DNA from: Alistipes sp.
Lineage (GTDB): Bacteria > Bacteroidota > Bacteroidia > Bacteroidales > Rikenellaceae
Assembly (NCBI GenBank): GCA_017465055.1
Contig: JAFTWZ010000035.1
Span: forward strand, 1-64,000
DNA length: 64,000 nucleotides
Reading direction: 5' to 3'
Under the pieces are notes generated by a model, which did not search any database, had not been told where the DNA came from, and saw only the letters and a list, made by a program, of their open reading frames with translations. Numbering within the stretch: the first letter of the stretch is position 1; each line of letters opens with the position of its first letter. The translations under genes and the position numbers were made by a program. Positions 1 through 8,853 of the stretch are shown here, in pieces.

Positions 1-10
1 ATCGCCTCGA

Positions 11-51
11 AATTTGTCGAGTGTTGTATCTAATGCCTTCTCCCAACAAAT
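11..51. repeat. Partial right arm of nested 3' inverted-repeat element
   Basis: The stretch GAGTGTTGTATCTAATGCC followed by CTTCTCCCAACAAAT resembles the right arm of the large inverted-repeat elements that follow nqrF and obgE in this window. The left part would lie outside the window, so only a fragment can be seen. No gene is visible before position 210. Confidence 0.35.
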
Positions 52-148
52 ATGCTCGCCCTCAAAATGCTCATTTACGCTCAGTAAACTCCGCTTTTTC
101 GGGCATCGCAGGCCTAAAACTACATCTTTTTATTCAACCTCCTAACAG

Positions 149-185
149 AATGGGGATGACAAATTTACTTTTAGTCATCCCCATT
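149..185 (-). terminator. Hairpin downstream of the 2-hydroxyacid dehydrogenase gene
   Basis: AATGGGGATGAC and GTCATCCCCATT form a perfect 12-bp stem around a 13-nt loop. It lies about 25 bp beyond the stop of the minus-strand gene at 210-1145. There is no clear T tract on the minus strand, so it may be a processing or stabilising hairpin rather than a strict intrinsic terminator. Confidence 0.5.
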
Positions 186-209
186 ATGTTGTACGTGTCG
201 CCTTGTGGA

Positions 210-1145
210 TTACTGCTTAGCCAGCCACTGGCGGATATTCTCGGCGACGCACTCGATAAGGCGGTCGATAGCCTCAACGGCCGACCAGGCGTTGTGTGGC
301 GATGCCAAGAGGCGGTACTTATCCTTGATATCGTATAGAGGTGATTGGCGCAGTGGCTCTACGGAGAATACGTCCAACGCTGCTGCGGCAATATAGCCAT
401 TATCGAGGGCCTCGGCAAGGGCCGCCTCGTCTATGATACCACCGCGTGCGACGTTGATAACTATGGCCGATGGTTTCATCGCCTTAAGCTCCTCGAGGCC
501 TACAAGTCCGCGTGTGCGCTCGTTGAGGGGCGAGTGAACAGAGAGTATATCGCACCACTCTAAAAGCTCGCGAAGCTCCATAGCCTCGTACTCCTCGTTG
601 CGCTTAACGCCCGAGGTCGAGAAGTAGCGCACCTCGCAACCAAAGGCCGTAGCTAAGCGTGCCACCTCGCGGCCAATATTACCCATACCGATGATACCCC
701 AGCGCTTGCCGCGAATCTCGAAGGTGAGGCGGTCGTAGGAGAAGGCGCGGTCGGCTTTGGCGTAGCGGCCATCGTGGAAATACTCGTTGAAATAGACAAT
801 GTTACGCGCTAAGGCAAGTGCCGAGGCAAGTGTTGTCTCGGCTACCGACGTGGTGGAGTAGCCTACGGCATTTTTAACCTCGATACCGAGCTCTCGGGCA
901 GTGTCGAGGTCTACGTTGTTCATACCCGTAGCGGCCACGCATATCAGCTTTAGTCGTGGTAGCTGGCGCATAGCCTCGCCATCGATAAGCACCTTGTTGG
1001 TAATGGCTATGTCGGCATCCTTAAGACGCTCGACAACCTCCTCCTTTCGTGTATTCTCATAGGCTACATAGTCGCCCTGCGAGGTGATGCTGCTAAGATC
1101 GCACCCTGCGATGCTGTATTCATCCAAAAAGACTATTTTCTTCAT
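210..1145 (-). CDS. D-isomer-specific 2-hydroxyacid dehydrogenase
   Basis: A 311-residue cytosolic NAD-dependent dehydrogenase that reversibly oxidises a D-2-hydroxyacid to a 2-oxoacid. The Rossmann motif GMGNIG is at residues 153-158, the catalytic Arg lies in VARGG (about 230), and the acid/base His is in SPHNAW near 285, the usual Arg-Glu-His order of the family. Length is normal. The substrate cannot be fixed: glycerate/hydroxypyruvate reductase-like and phosphoglycerate dehydrogenase-like members are both possible, though the short form without an ACT domain argues against a regulated SerA. It starts 2 bp after tcdA ends and is probably cotranscribed with it. ATG start at 1145. Confidence 0.88.
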   Translation of the reverse strand: MKKIVFLDEYSIAGCDLSSITSQGDYVAYENTRKEEVVERLKDADIAITNKVLIDGEAMRQLPRLKLICVAATGMNNVDLDTARELGIEVKNAVGYSTTSVAETTLASALALARNIVYFNEYFHDGRYAKADRAFSYDRLTFEIRGKRWGIIGMGNIGREVARLATAFGCEVRYFSTSGVKRNEEYEAMELRELLEWCDILSVHSPLNERTRGLVGLEELKAMKPSAIVINVARGGIIDEAALAEALDNGYIAAAALDVFSVEPLRQSPLYDIKDKYRLLASPHNAWSAVEAIDRLIECVAENIRQWLAKQ

Positions 1146-1147
1146 AT

Positions 1148-1882
1148 TTATTCGGTTTTAGTTTCGTTCTTAAATTCGCCAATAAGGTCGCGCACAACAA
1201 CCGAGGCGCACCCTATACCAAACAACGCAGGAATGTAGGAAATAGTGCCTACGTTCGACTTTTTATTCTGCTCCTCGCATAGAATCATCGCCCCTTCGCG
1301 CACTGGCTCGGAAGAGAATACCGCCCAAAAGCCACGCTTAATGCCTATTTTGTGCAGGCGTTTGCGGAGCATATGTGCCAGCGGACAGTGGTGCGTTTTG
1401 GCTATATCCTTAATCTCCATAAGCGTTGGGTCGGTCTTGGCACCTGCTCCCATCGAGCTTACCAGCGGTATGCCTCTATCGAGCGCACCCTTAATCAGTG
1501 CTAATTTGGGCGATAGGGTGTCGATGGCATCGACAACGTAGTCGAACTTGTCACTCTCTAATAGCGCATCGGTCTCCGAATCCTTGATAAAGCGGTTTAC
1601 TACTGCGATGTCGAGCTCGGGGTTGATGTCGCGCAGACGCTCGGCCAGTATGTCGCACTTCTCGCGCCCTATGGTCGAGTGCAGGGCTACAAGCTGGCGG
1701 TTGATATTCGACTCGGTGACCTTGTCGGCATCGGCAATGGTGATATGTCCCACGCCTGCACGCACAATCATCTCGGCAGCATATGCGCCTACGCCACCTA
1801 CGCCTACAACTAAGACGCGTGCCTGGCGCAGTATATCGAGCTTCTCGCTACCTAAAAGTAGCTCTGTTCGTTCAAGCCACAT
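1148..1882 (-). CDS. tcdA: tRNA threonylcarbamoyladenosine dehydratase
   Basis: A 244-residue E1-like ATP-dependent enzyme that cyclises t6A37 to ct6A in ANN-decoding tRNAs. The nucleotide-binding loop GVGGVG is at 27-32, followed by the acidic DAD end of the Rossmann strand and the NINRQ segment typical of ThiF/MoeB/TcdA folds. The DAIDTLSPK segment and a late LCEEQNKKSNVGT region fit TcdA better than ThiF or MoeB, and there is no zinc CxxC pair or sulfur-carrier partner gene nearby. The downstream dehydrogenase begins 2 bp after its stop. Confidence 0.9.
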   Translation of the reverse strand: MWLERTELLLGSEKLDILRQARVLVVGVGGVGAYAAEMIVRAGVGHITIADADKVTESNINRQLVALHSTIGREKCDILAERLRDINPELDIAVVNRFIKDSETDALLESDKFDYVVDAIDTLSPKLALIKGALDRGIPLVSSMGAGAKTDPTLMEIKDIAKTHHCPLAHMLRKRLHKIGIKRGFWAVFSSEPVREGAMILCEEQNKKSNVGTISYIPALFGIGCASVVVRDLIGEFKNETKTE

Positions 1883-1957
1883 TCCTTATACTTAATCAAT
1901 TAGCAATTATAAATTTTAATTATTTGCTGTCATCCTGAGCGTATGAGTTTAGAGCGA

Positions 1958-2533
1958 CTAATAAATTAGCGATTTATAGCTCGCCATCAACTCTCGACAT
2001 AGCTCCGCAGGCGATGTATCCTTTATCTCTGCCACCCTGTCATACAGTTCCGCAATCTCCGTATCGGGGTCGTCGTCGGTCTCGATAAAGAGCCTGTTGA
2101 GGGGCGTCGTGGCCAATGCTCGTAGCGTGCGCGCTGAGCGTAGCGAGCGGCGTCCAAACGATAGGTGGTAGCCTCGACGTAGCGCCTCGGCGGCCTGCTG
2201 CTCCGAACCAATAAAGCCGTGAAACACAACGCCTTTGATGTTGTAGTCGGCTAATATTCGCATTGCGGGCTCAAAGGCCTTGACTACGTGTAGCACTACG
2301 GGCTTATCGAGCCTTGCGGCAGCGCGCAGGTGTTCGTGAAAAAGGCGCTCCTGAGCCTCGTGGCTAACACCGCAAGCAAAGTCCAATCCCGTCTCGCCTA
2401 CGATGTCGCACGCCGTAAGGTCGGGCATCGTGTAGCCCATCGCGGCATCCCACGGATGTATGCCCGCCATCGTTGGCGAGAGTATCCCCGTGCGAGGGTG
2501 ATGGGTGTGTATGTCGACATAGCATAGCTCCAT
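1958..2533 (-). CDS. TatD family metal-dependent hydrolase (short form)
   Basis: A TIM-barrel metallohydrolase related to the TatD DNases. The open frame extends upstream to 2668, but I choose the internal ATG at 2533 because the -7 box at 2550-2557 lies inside the longer frame and because the protein then begins directly with MELCYVDIHTHHP. Metal ligands visible: HTHH (residues 9 and 11), the Glu of VGETGLD, His in VLHVV, His in VFHGF and Asp in IETDDD. At about 191 residues it is shorter than the usual 250-260 of TatD, a short form common in Bacteroidetes. Substrate unknown; nuclease or deacylase activity is inferred from the family only. Confidence 0.82.
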   Translation of the reverse strand: MELCYVDIHTHHPRTGILSPTMAGIHPWDAAMGYTMPDLTACDIVGETGLDFACGVSHEAQERLFHEHLRAAARLDKPVVLHVVKAFEPAMRILADYNIKGVVFHGFIGSEQQAAEALRRGYHLSFGRRSLRSARTLRALATTPLNRLFIETDDDPDTEIAELYDRVAEIKDTSPAELCRELMASYKSLIY

Positions 2534-2549
2534 AACCAACGTTTGCCTA

Positions 2550-2557
2550 CAAAAGTA
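2550..2557 (-). promoter_or_regulatory. -7 box for the TatD-like gene
   Basis: On the minus strand the sequence reads TACTTTTG, matching the Bacteroidetes -7 consensus TAnnTTTG. It is 16 bp before the chosen ATG, which places transcription start just upstream of that codon and excludes the longer reading frame. Confidence 0.55.
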
Positions 2558-2674
2558 ACATTTTTTTAGTTTACGGCGTAATAATCTCTCACTTTTTTTT
2601 GTGGCAACGGCCGAGGATGGCTTGTTCGGGGGTGGGTAATAATGCAAGAAATGAGAAATATAATCCAAGAATTA

Positions 2675-2705
2675 TTGGACGTTTCGAAAAAAAGGCGTAC
2701 CTTCG
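2675..2705 (+). promoter_or_regulatory. Promoter of the nqr operon
   Basis: TTG at 2675-2677, a 20-bp spacer, then TACCTTCG at 2698-2705, a one-base variant of TAnnTTTG. The nqrA start is about 95 bp downstream, leaving an AT-rich untranslated leader. Confidence 0.6.
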
Positions 2706-2800
2706 TGCGCACTTTATAATGTAAATAGGAGTTTGTGGAACTTAGTAGAACAACAAACATACAAAATATAACTATTAAATTAATCTAACAAACAGTTTTT

Positions 2801-4138
2801 ATGTCGAAAAACATTAAATTATGTAAAGGTCTCGACATCAAGCTCGTAGGTAAGGCCCAGGCCGTAGTGGAGAATGCTCCAATGGCTAAGTCTTATGCCG
2901 TTAGTCCGCTTGATTATGAGAACGTTACGCCCAAGCTGTTGGTTAAGGTTGGCGATAAGGTAGAGGTCGGTACAGCGCTCTTCTTCGACAAGAAGGACCC
3001 TCGCATCCTCTTCACCTCGCCCGTAAGCGGTACCGTTTCGGCCATCAATCGTGGCGAGAAGCGTAAGCTGCTTAACGTGGCCATAGAGCCTGACCAGGCA
3101 CAGAGCGTTAAAGAGCTTAAGGTTGTGAACGCTGCCGAGGCTAACCGTTCGGAGATTGTCGAGATGCTTCTCGAGTCGGGTCTTTGGACTCGTATCGTAG
3201 AGCGTCCCTATGGCGTCATCGCTAACCCCGATGCTACACCTAAGGCTATCTTCGTGTCGGCATTCGACTCAGCACCTCTTGCTCCTGACTACAACTTCAT
3301 ACTCAAGGAGGAGAAGGCCGCTATCGAGGCTGGTATGGCACTCTTGGCACGCCTTACCGATGGCAAGCTGCACCTCTCGGCTCGCAAGGGCGACGAGGGC
3401 TTTATGTCGTCAATCAAGGGCGTTGAGTACCACACATTCTCGGGTAAGCACCCAGTAGGTAACGTGGGCGTTCAGATTCACCACATCGACCGCATCGCTA
3501 AGGGCGATATCGTGTGGACGGTAAACATCCAGGATGTGGCTATCATCGGTCGCTTCGTTATGACTGGCAAACTCGATATGACCAAGATTATCGCTGTGGC
3601 TGGTAGCGAGGCTCAGAAGGCTTGTTACAAGCGCATCATCTCGGGCGCTTCGATCGAGTCTATCGTAGGCAAGGTGGCCTCTAACGTGCGTATCATCTCT
3701 GGCGACGTGCTCACAGGCTCGAAGAGCGCTGCTGATGGCTACATCGCTATGAATGCCAATATGCTTAGCCTTATCCCCGAGGGCGACGTCTACGAGCTTC
3801 TCGGCTGGGCTATGCCACGTTTCCACCGCTTCTCAGTATCGCGTGCCTACTTCTCGTGGCTCTGCCCTAAGAAGGAGTACAAACTCGATACCAACCTCAA
3901 TGGTGGCGAGCGTCCATTTGTAGTTACGGGTCTCTACGAGAACTACCTGCCTATGGATGTCTACGTATCGTACTTGTTGAAGGCTATCCTCGTCAAGGAC
4001 CTCGACAAGATGGAGAACCTCGGTATCTATGAGGTATTGCCCGAGGATTTGGCACTCTGCGAGTTCGTAGATCCTTCGAAGATCGAGATGCAGCAGATTG
4101 TGCGCGATGGTATTAACCTAATGATTAAGGAGAGCTAA
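2801..4138 (+). CDS. nqrA: Na+-translocating NADH:quinone oxidoreductase subunit A
   Basis: First gene of a complete nqrABCDEF operon. NqrA (445 residues, normal length) is the soluble cytosolic subunit of the Na+-pumping NADH:ubiquinone/menaquinone reductase. The product begins MSKNIKLCKGLDIKLVG, typical for Bacteroidetes NqrA, and carries the lipoyl-like and barrel-sandwich N-terminal part (DPRILFTSPVSGTVSAI) seen in NqrA and RnfC. It lacks the two CxxCxxCxxxCP ferredoxin motifs of RnfC, which separates NQR from RNF. nqrB follows 3 bp after the stop. GC-rich, strongly biased codon use agrees with high expression. Confidence 0.96.
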   Translation: MSKNIKLCKGLDIKLVGKAQAVVENAPMAKSYAVSPLDYENVTPKLLVKVGDKVEVGTALFFDKKDPRILFTSPVSGTVSAINRGEKRKLLNVAIEPDQAQSVKELKVVNAAEANRSEIVEMLLESGLWTRIVERPYGVIANPDATPKAIFVSAFDSAPLAPDYNFILKEEKAAIEAGMALLARLTDGKLHLSARKGDEGFMSSIKGVEYHTFSGKHPVGNVGVQIHHIDRIAKGDIVWTVNIQDVAIIGRFVMTGKLDMTKIIAVAGSEAQKACYKRIISGASIESIVGKVASNVRIISGDVLTGSKSAADGYIAMNANMLSLIPEGDVYELLGWAMPRFHRFSVSRAYFSWLCPKKEYKLDTNLNGGERPFVVTGLYENYLPMDVYVSYLLKAILVKDLDKMENLGIYEVLPEDLALCEFVDPSKIEMQQIVRDGINLMIKES

Positions 4139-4141
4139 GCT

Positions 4142-5245
4142 ATGGGATTGCGTAAATTTGTAGATAAGATTAAGCCCACCTTCTCTGAGGGCGGTAAGCT
4201 CAGCTTCTTGCACTCGACATTCGAGGGCTTCGAGACATTCCTTTTTGTCCCCAACACAACAACCTCTAAGGGTGCTCATATCCGCGACTGTAACGATATC
4301 AAGCGTGTGATGATCACCGTTGTTGTAGCACTCTTGCCAGCGCTGTTGTTCGGTATGTACAACATCGGCTACCAGGCAGGTATCGAGGGCATCTGGCCAG
4401 CCTTCTGGTTCGGTCTGCTCGAGATGCTTCCTATGATTATCGTATCGTACGTCGTAGGTCTCTCTATCGAGTTTGCCTTCGCTCAGAAGCGTAAGCACGA
4501 GATCAACGAGGGCTTCCTCGTAACTGGTCTTCTGATTCCTATGGTTATGCCAGTATCTGTGCCTTTGTGGATCGTAGCACTCTCTACAGCCTTTGCCGTA
4601 GTTATCGGTAAGGAGGTATTTGGTGGTACGGGTATGAACGTCTTCAACCCTGCACTCTTGGCTCGTGCCTTTGCATTCTTTGCCTACACCCCTCAGATGT
4701 CAGGCGAGGCTGTATGGTATGCCGATGCTAAGACTGGTGCTACGGCTCTCGAGCAGCTCGCTACTACGGGCGGTATGGAGTGGAGCGTTCTCGACGCCTT
4801 CATCGGCCTTATCCCTGGTTCGGCTGGCGAGACCTCGACAGCTGCAATCCTTATCGGTGCGGCTATCCTGCTCTTTACGGGTGTTGCTTCTTGGCGCATT
4901 ATGCTCTCAGTATTTGTTGGTGGTTTGGCCTTTGGCTACCTCTTCGATGCTGTTGGCTTGACAACATATCCTGCATACTATCACCTGTTGGTAGGTGGTT
5001 TCGCGTTCGGTGCTGTGTTTATGGCTACCGACCCTGTGACCTCTGCACAGACCAACTGTGGTAAGTGGATCTATGGCTTTATGGTGGGTGCTCTGGCGGT
5101 GCTTATCCGCGTTATCAACCCAGCATATCCCGAGGGTATGATGCTTTCGATTCTGTTTATGAACGCTCTTGCACCACTTATCGACTACTTCGTGGTTGAG
5201 CGTAACATTGCACGTCGTAAGAAGTTAATCAAGAACGTTAAATAG
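4142..5245 (+). CDS. nqrB: Na+-translocating NADH:quinone oxidoreductase subunit B
   Basis: A 367-residue multi-spanning membrane protein (many hydrophobic segments from about residue 55 to the end) related to RnfD. It carries a covalent FMN on threonine in the family; the matching motif here is TGATAL near residue 200. It also binds riboflavin and forms part of the quinone site and Na+ path. Translationally coupled to nqrA (3-bp gap) and followed 10 bp later by nqrC. Confidence 0.95.
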   Translation: MGLRKFVDKIKPTFSEGGKLSFLHSTFEGFETFLFVPNTTTSKGAHIRDCNDIKRVMITVVVALLPALLFGMYNIGYQAGIEGIWPAFWFGLLEMLPMIIVSYVVGLSIEFAFAQKRKHEINEGFLVTGLLIPMVMPVSVPLWIVALSTAFAVVIGKEVFGGTGMNVFNPALLARAFAFFAYTPQMSGEAVWYADAKTGATALEQLATTGGMEWSVLDAFIGLIPGSAGETSTAAILIGAAILLFTGVASWRIMLSVFVGGLAFGYLFDAVGLTTYPAYYHLLVGGFAFGAVFMATDPVTSAQTNCGKWIYGFMVGALAVLIRVINPAYPEGMMLSILFMNALAPLIDYFVVERNIARRKKLIKNVK

Positions 5246-5255
5246 GCATACGACT

Positions 5256-6026
5256 ATGGCAATTAATAAGAATTCAAATCTATATATCATCATCTACACG
5301 ATTGTGATGGTGGTTATCGTGGGTGCGTTGCTGGCCTTCTTGGCTACAAGCCTTAAGCCACAGCAGGAGGCTAACGTGCTCAACGAGCAGAAGGTATCTA
5401 TTATGAAGGCCTTCGGCGAGGCTGAGTTGAACTTCGACGACGTGGTGACTATGGGCCGTATCACCGATGGCCAGTTTGTTGCTGTCGAGGAGGGCGACGT
5501 AGCAGCTATCTTCGCACTTCTTGGCAACCGCAAGGCTCTCGCTGAGGCCGAGAACGAGTTGCCTATCTTCCAGCTCGATAAGGATGGCGTTACTAAGTAC
5601 GTACTTCCTATCGTAGGTAAGGGTCTCTGGGGCGATATCTGGGGCTATGTTGCGCTACAGCAGGTCGAGGGTAACATCGTTATCACTGGTATCGTTATGG
5701 ATCACGCAGGTGAGACACCAGGTCTCGGTGCCGAGATTGCTACCGAGGGCGTTCAGAAGTTGTTCGAGGGCAAGAAGCTCTACGATGCAGAGGGTCAGTT
5801 TGCTGTCCGTATGCAGAAGGGTGGTGCTCAGAACGAGTATCAGGTTGATGCCATCACTGGTGGTACTAAGACCAGCGATGGTGTGAACGCTATGTTGGCA
5901 ACCTCTATCGGTAAGTACGAGTCATTCCTTCGTGGCGCTGAGGCCGAGGTCGAGGCCGACACTGAGTGCTGCGGCGAGTGCTGCGCTGAGGAGGCTAATG
6001 TTGAACTTAATAATGAGGAGGAGTAA
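5256..6026 (+). CDS. nqrC: Na+-translocating NADH:quinone oxidoreductase subunit C
   Basis: A 256-residue subunit with one N-terminal membrane helix (about residues 8-30) and a periplasmic FMN-binding domain. The flavinylation motif appears as ITGGTKTSDG around residues 200-209, equivalent to the usual SGATxTS; attachment needs ApbE, which is not in this window. The C-terminus is unusual: after the fold ends it adds an acidic tail containing ECCGECCAEE, four cysteines in two pairs. nqrD begins 3 bp after the stop. Confidence 0.95.
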   Translation: MAINKNSNLYIIIYTIVMVVIVGALLAFLATSLKPQQEANVLNEQKVSIMKAFGEAELNFDDVVTMGRITDGQFVAVEEGDVAAIFALLGNRKALAEAENELPIFQLDKDGVTKYVLPIVGKGLWGDIWGYVALQQVEGNIVITGIVMDHAGETPGLGAEIATEGVQKLFEGKKLYDAEGQFAVRMQKGGAQNEYQVDAITGGTKTSDGVNAMLATSIGKYESFLRGAEAEVEADTECCGECCAEEANVELNNEEE

Positions 6027-6029
6027 GCG

Positions 6030-6632
6030 ATGAAACTAAGCAAGAATTTTACTAATCCTTTGGCAGCTAATAACCCCGTTATCGTTCAGATTCTGGGTAT
6101 CTGCTCGGCTTTGGCCGTTACCGTAAAGCTCGAGCCAGCGTTGGTTATGGGTCTCTCGGTAACCTTTGTTACTGCATTTTCTAACCTCGTGATGTCGCTG
6201 TTGCGCAATGGTCTTCCATCGCGTATCCGTATCATCGTGCAGCTGGTGGTTATCGCAACGCTTGTAATCGTTGTTGACCAGTTCCTGCGCGCGTATATGT
6301 ATGATGTATCTAAGCAGCTCTCGGTATACGTAGGTCTTATCATTACCAACTGTATCGTGATGGGTCGTGTTGAGGCCTTTGCGTTGGGCAACAAGCCCTG
6401 GGACTCGTTTGTCGATGGTCTGGCCAATGGTCTTGGCTACGCCTTCATCTTGGTGTTGGTGGCCTTCTTCCGCGAGCTCTTCGGTTCGGGTACTCTGTTT
6501 GGCTTCGATGTGTTGGCACGCTTCGGCTATACCAACAATGCGTTGATGCTGTTCCCACCTATGGCGCTCATCATCATCGGCTGCATCATCTGGGTTCATC
6601 GCTCTATTAACAAGGATTTACAGGAAAAATAG
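6030..6632 (+). CDS. nqrD: Na+-translocating NADH:quinone oxidoreductase subunit D
   Basis: A 200-residue integral membrane protein with six hydrophobic helices, paralogous to NqrE and homologous to RnfE. Cys25 (in LGICSALAV) and a cysteine near 108 (in ITNCIVMGR) match the positions that, with two NqrE cysteines, hold the intramembrane [2Fe-2S] centre in known NQR structures. It lies between nqrC and nqrE with gaps of 3 and 11 bp. Confidence 0.95.
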   Translation: MKLSKNFTNPLAANNPVIVQILGICSALAVTVKLEPALVMGLSVTFVTAFSNLVMSLLRNGLPSRIRIIVQLVVIATLVIVVDQFLRAYMYDVSKQLSVYVGLIITNCIVMGRVEAFALGNKPWDSFVDGLANGLGYAFILVLVAFFRELFGSGTLFGFDVLARFGYTNNALMLFPPMALIIIGCIIWVHRSINKDLQEK

Positions 6633-6643
6633 GAGGGTAGCAT

Positions 6644-7243
6644 ATGTTAAATTTGTTTATTAATTCGGTATTTATCGAGAATATGGTCTTCGCATACTTC
6701 TTCGGTATGTGTTCGTACATTGCCGTATCGAAGAGCGTTAAGACCGCACTTGGCTTGGGTGCTGCCGTTACCTTTGTTGAGGTTATGACCGTGCCTTTGA
6801 ACTACCTTCTCGACCAGTATGTACTTAAGGATGGCGCTTTGGTTGAGGGTGTAGACCTCAGCTTCTTGTCATTCATTCTCTTTATCGCTGTTATCGCTGC
6901 CTTCGTGCAGCTTGTGGAGATGATTGTCGAGAAGTTCGCTCCTGCGCTCTACAACCAGCTTGGTATCTTCTTGCCTCTTATCGCCGTAAACTGTGCCATT
7001 ATGGGTGGCTCGCTCTTTATGCAGCAGATGGTAGGCACCGAGATTAACTCTGTAGGCGACTCTATCGTCTATGGTCTTGGCTCGGGTATTGGTTGGTGGC
7101 TCGCTATCGTTATGATGGCTGCTATCCGCGAGAAGATTGAGTACTCTCACGTTCCTGCAGCGATGAAGGGCCCAGGTATCGCGTTTATCATTACAGGTCT
7201 TATGGGTATGGCCTTTATGATCTTCTCGGGTATTCAGTTGTAA
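6644..7243 (+). CDS. nqrE: Na+-translocating NADH:quinone oxidoreductase subunit E
   Basis: A 199-residue membrane subunit homologous to RnfA, inserted with inverted topology relative to NqrD. Cys23 (GMCSYIAVS) and a cysteine near 118 (VNCAIMGG) are the counterparts of the NqrD iron-sulfur ligands. Charged residues appear only at helix ends, as expected for six membrane spans. nqrF starts 21 bp downstream. Confidence 0.95.
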   Translation: MLNLFINSVFIENMVFAYFFGMCSYIAVSKSVKTALGLGAAVTFVEVMTVPLNYLLDQYVLKDGALVEGVDLSFLSFILFIAVIAAFVQLVEMIVEKFAPALYNQLGIFLPLIAVNCAIMGGSLFMQQMVGTEINSVGDSIVYGLGSGIGWWLAIVMMAAIREKIEYSHVPAAMKGPGIAFIITGLMGMAFMIFSGIQL

Positions 7244-7264
7244 CCTTTAAAAAGAGTAAGGAAT

Positions 7265-8527
7265 ATGAATTTCACAGTTATTTTATGGGCAATAGTTGCC
7301 TTTCTTGCAGTAACACTCTTGTTGGTGGCGCTGCTACTCTTTGCAAAGGCAAAGCTTACGTCATCGGGTGCCGTAAAGATTGATATCAACGGCGGTGACA
7401 AGGTGTTGGAGGTAGAGTCAGGCTCTACGCTTCTTAACACACTCTCTGAGCAGGGTATCTTCCTCCCTTCGGCTTGTGGTGGTAAGGGTGCTTGCGGTCA
7501 GTGCAAGTGCCAGGTAGTCGCTGGTGGTGGCGAGATTCTGCCTACCGAGCGCGGCTTCTTCAACCGCCGTCAGATTAACGACGGCTGGCGTCTCGGCTGC
7601 CAGGTTAAGGTTAAGGAGGATATGCAGATTAAGGTTCCTGCTTCGGTGCTCAGCATCAAGAAGTGGGAGTGCGAGGTTGTGTCGAACAACAACGTGGCTA
7701 CCTTCATCAAGGAGTTCGTTGTTAAGCTCCCCGAGGGCGAGCACCTCAACTTCCGCTCGGGTGGTTACATCCAGATCGACGTGCCTGCAATCACCGTAGA
7801 CTATAAGGATATCGACGTCGATCCTGAGTACCGCGAGGATTGGGAGAAGATGGGCGTCTTCAACCTTAAGATGGTTAACCCCGAGCCTCAGGTGCGTGCA
7901 TACTCGTGCGCTACATATCCTGCCGAGGGCGATATCATCAAGCTCAACGTGCGTATTGCAACGCCTCCATTCGACCGCGCTAAGGGTGGCTTTATGAACG
8001 TAAATCCTGGTGTATGCTCTTCATACATCTACTCGCTCAAGCCTGGTGACAAGATTATTATGTCGGGCCCATTTGGTGAGTTCTTCTTGCCAGATGATCT
8101 CTCGGACGATCAGGAGCTTGTATTCATCGGTGGTGGTGCAGGTATGGCGCCTATGCGTTCACACATTATGCACCTCTTCAAGACTCTTAAGACGGGTCGC
8201 AAGGTTAACTTCTTCTACGGTGCTCGTTCGCTCAAGGAGGCCTTCTACCTCGACGACTATTACCAGATCGAGAAGGAGTTCCCTAACTTCAAGTTCCACC
8301 TCGCTTTGGATCGTCCCGATCCAGAGGCTGATAAGGCTGGTGTTCCTTATGTTCCAGGCTTTGTACACAACGTTCTCTATGAGACATATCTCAAGAACCA
8401 CGACGAGCCAGAGGGCATCATCTACCTTATGTGTGGACCTCCAATGATGGCCCAGTCGGTTGTCAACCTTCTTGACAGCCTCGGAGTGCCAGCGGAGAAT
8501 ATCTTGTTCGATAACTTCGGCGCATAA
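7265..8527 (+). CDS. nqrF: Na+-translocating NADH:quinone oxidoreductase subunit F
   Basis: The NADH-oxidising subunit (420 residues). After one N-terminal helix comes a plant-type [2Fe-2S] ferredoxin domain with Cys71, Cys77 and Cys80 plus a fourth Cys in RLGCQ near 112. The FAD-binding motif RAYSCATY is near residue 210, the NAD site is GGGAGMAPMRSH, and CGPPMM lies near the C-terminus. Together they pass electrons from NADH through FAD to the [2Fe-2S] centre and on to NqrC/B. Last gene of the operon; its stop codon is the first base triplet of a large inverted-repeat element. Confidence 0.96.
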   Translation: MNFTVILWAIVAFLAVTLLLVALLLFAKAKLTSSGAVKIDINGGDKVLEVESGSTLLNTLSEQGIFLPSACGGKGACGQCKCQVVAGGGEILPTERGFFNRRQINDGWRLGCQVKVKEDMQIKVPASVLSIKKWECEVVSNNNVATFIKEFVVKLPEGEHLNFRSGGYIQIDVPAITVDYKDIDVDPEYREDWEKMGVFNLKMVNPEPQVRAYSCATYPAEGDIIKLNVRIATPPFDRAKGGFMNVNPGVCSSYIYSLKPGDKIIMSGPFGEFFLPDDLSDDQELVFIGGGAGMAPMRSHIMHLFKTLKTGRKVNFFYGARSLKEAFYLDDYYQIEKEFPNFKFHLALDRPDPEADKAGVPYVPGFVHNVLYETYLKNHDEPEGIIYLMCGPPMMAQSVVNLLDSLGVPAENILFDNFGA

Positions 8528-8655
8528 TTTCCGATTATAAGGCAGACATCTACTGCCGCTAACAAAAAGTCCCGACAATGAGCAGTACTTCAAGTACAGC
8601 CCATCGTCGGGATTTTTGCTGAGCGTTGTATCGGCGCCCTTCTGACGCTAAAATT
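8525..8655 (+). repeat. Nested 3' inverted-repeat element after nqrF (likely terminator)
   Basis: The element begins at the nqrF stop (TAATTT) and ends with AAAATT. Its core is a hairpin with TCCCGACAATG at 8570-8580 pairing with CATCGTCGGGA at 8602-8612, followed by TTTTT, so it should terminate transcription. The loop contains a second small helix, GTACTTCAAGTAC. The outer arms match those of the elements after gap, PFOR and obgE. Confidence 0.7.
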
Positions 8656-8679
8656 GGGATGGGATCTTCTTTTGCGGTA

Positions 8680-8768
8680 TACAACAGGGACAACAGAGAA
8701 AGATGATACCCGACTTCGTTGTTGTCTCTTTCGTCTCTTTCGTCCCTCTCGTCTCTGTTGTCTCTAAA
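8680..8768. repeat. GAGAC nonamer array, copy A
   Basis: Short purine arm (ACAACAGGGACAACAGAG), the conserved core GATGATACCCGACTTCGTTG, then a pyrimidine arm of GTCTCTTTC-type units with 9-bp period. The arms are mutually complementary. The gap 8528-8853 holds only this and the preceding hairpin element. Confidence 0.75.
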
Positions 8769-8853
8769 CTTTCTTTAGCGCCTTTAGGCGCGAGCTACCC
8801 TTAACCCTTCCACGCGAAGCTAAACCGCTCCATCTCGCGCGTACTGGTCGCTG

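Noticed and set aside
21..563. Plus-strand frames at the window start
   Set aside because: Antisense to the 2-hydroxyacid dehydrogenase and across its hairpin; no promoter or protein-like composition.
2801..8527. RNF complex instead of NQR
   Set aside because: NqrA lacks the RnfC ferredoxin motifs, no RnfB is present, and NqrF has the plant-type [2Fe-2S] and FAD/NAD domains.
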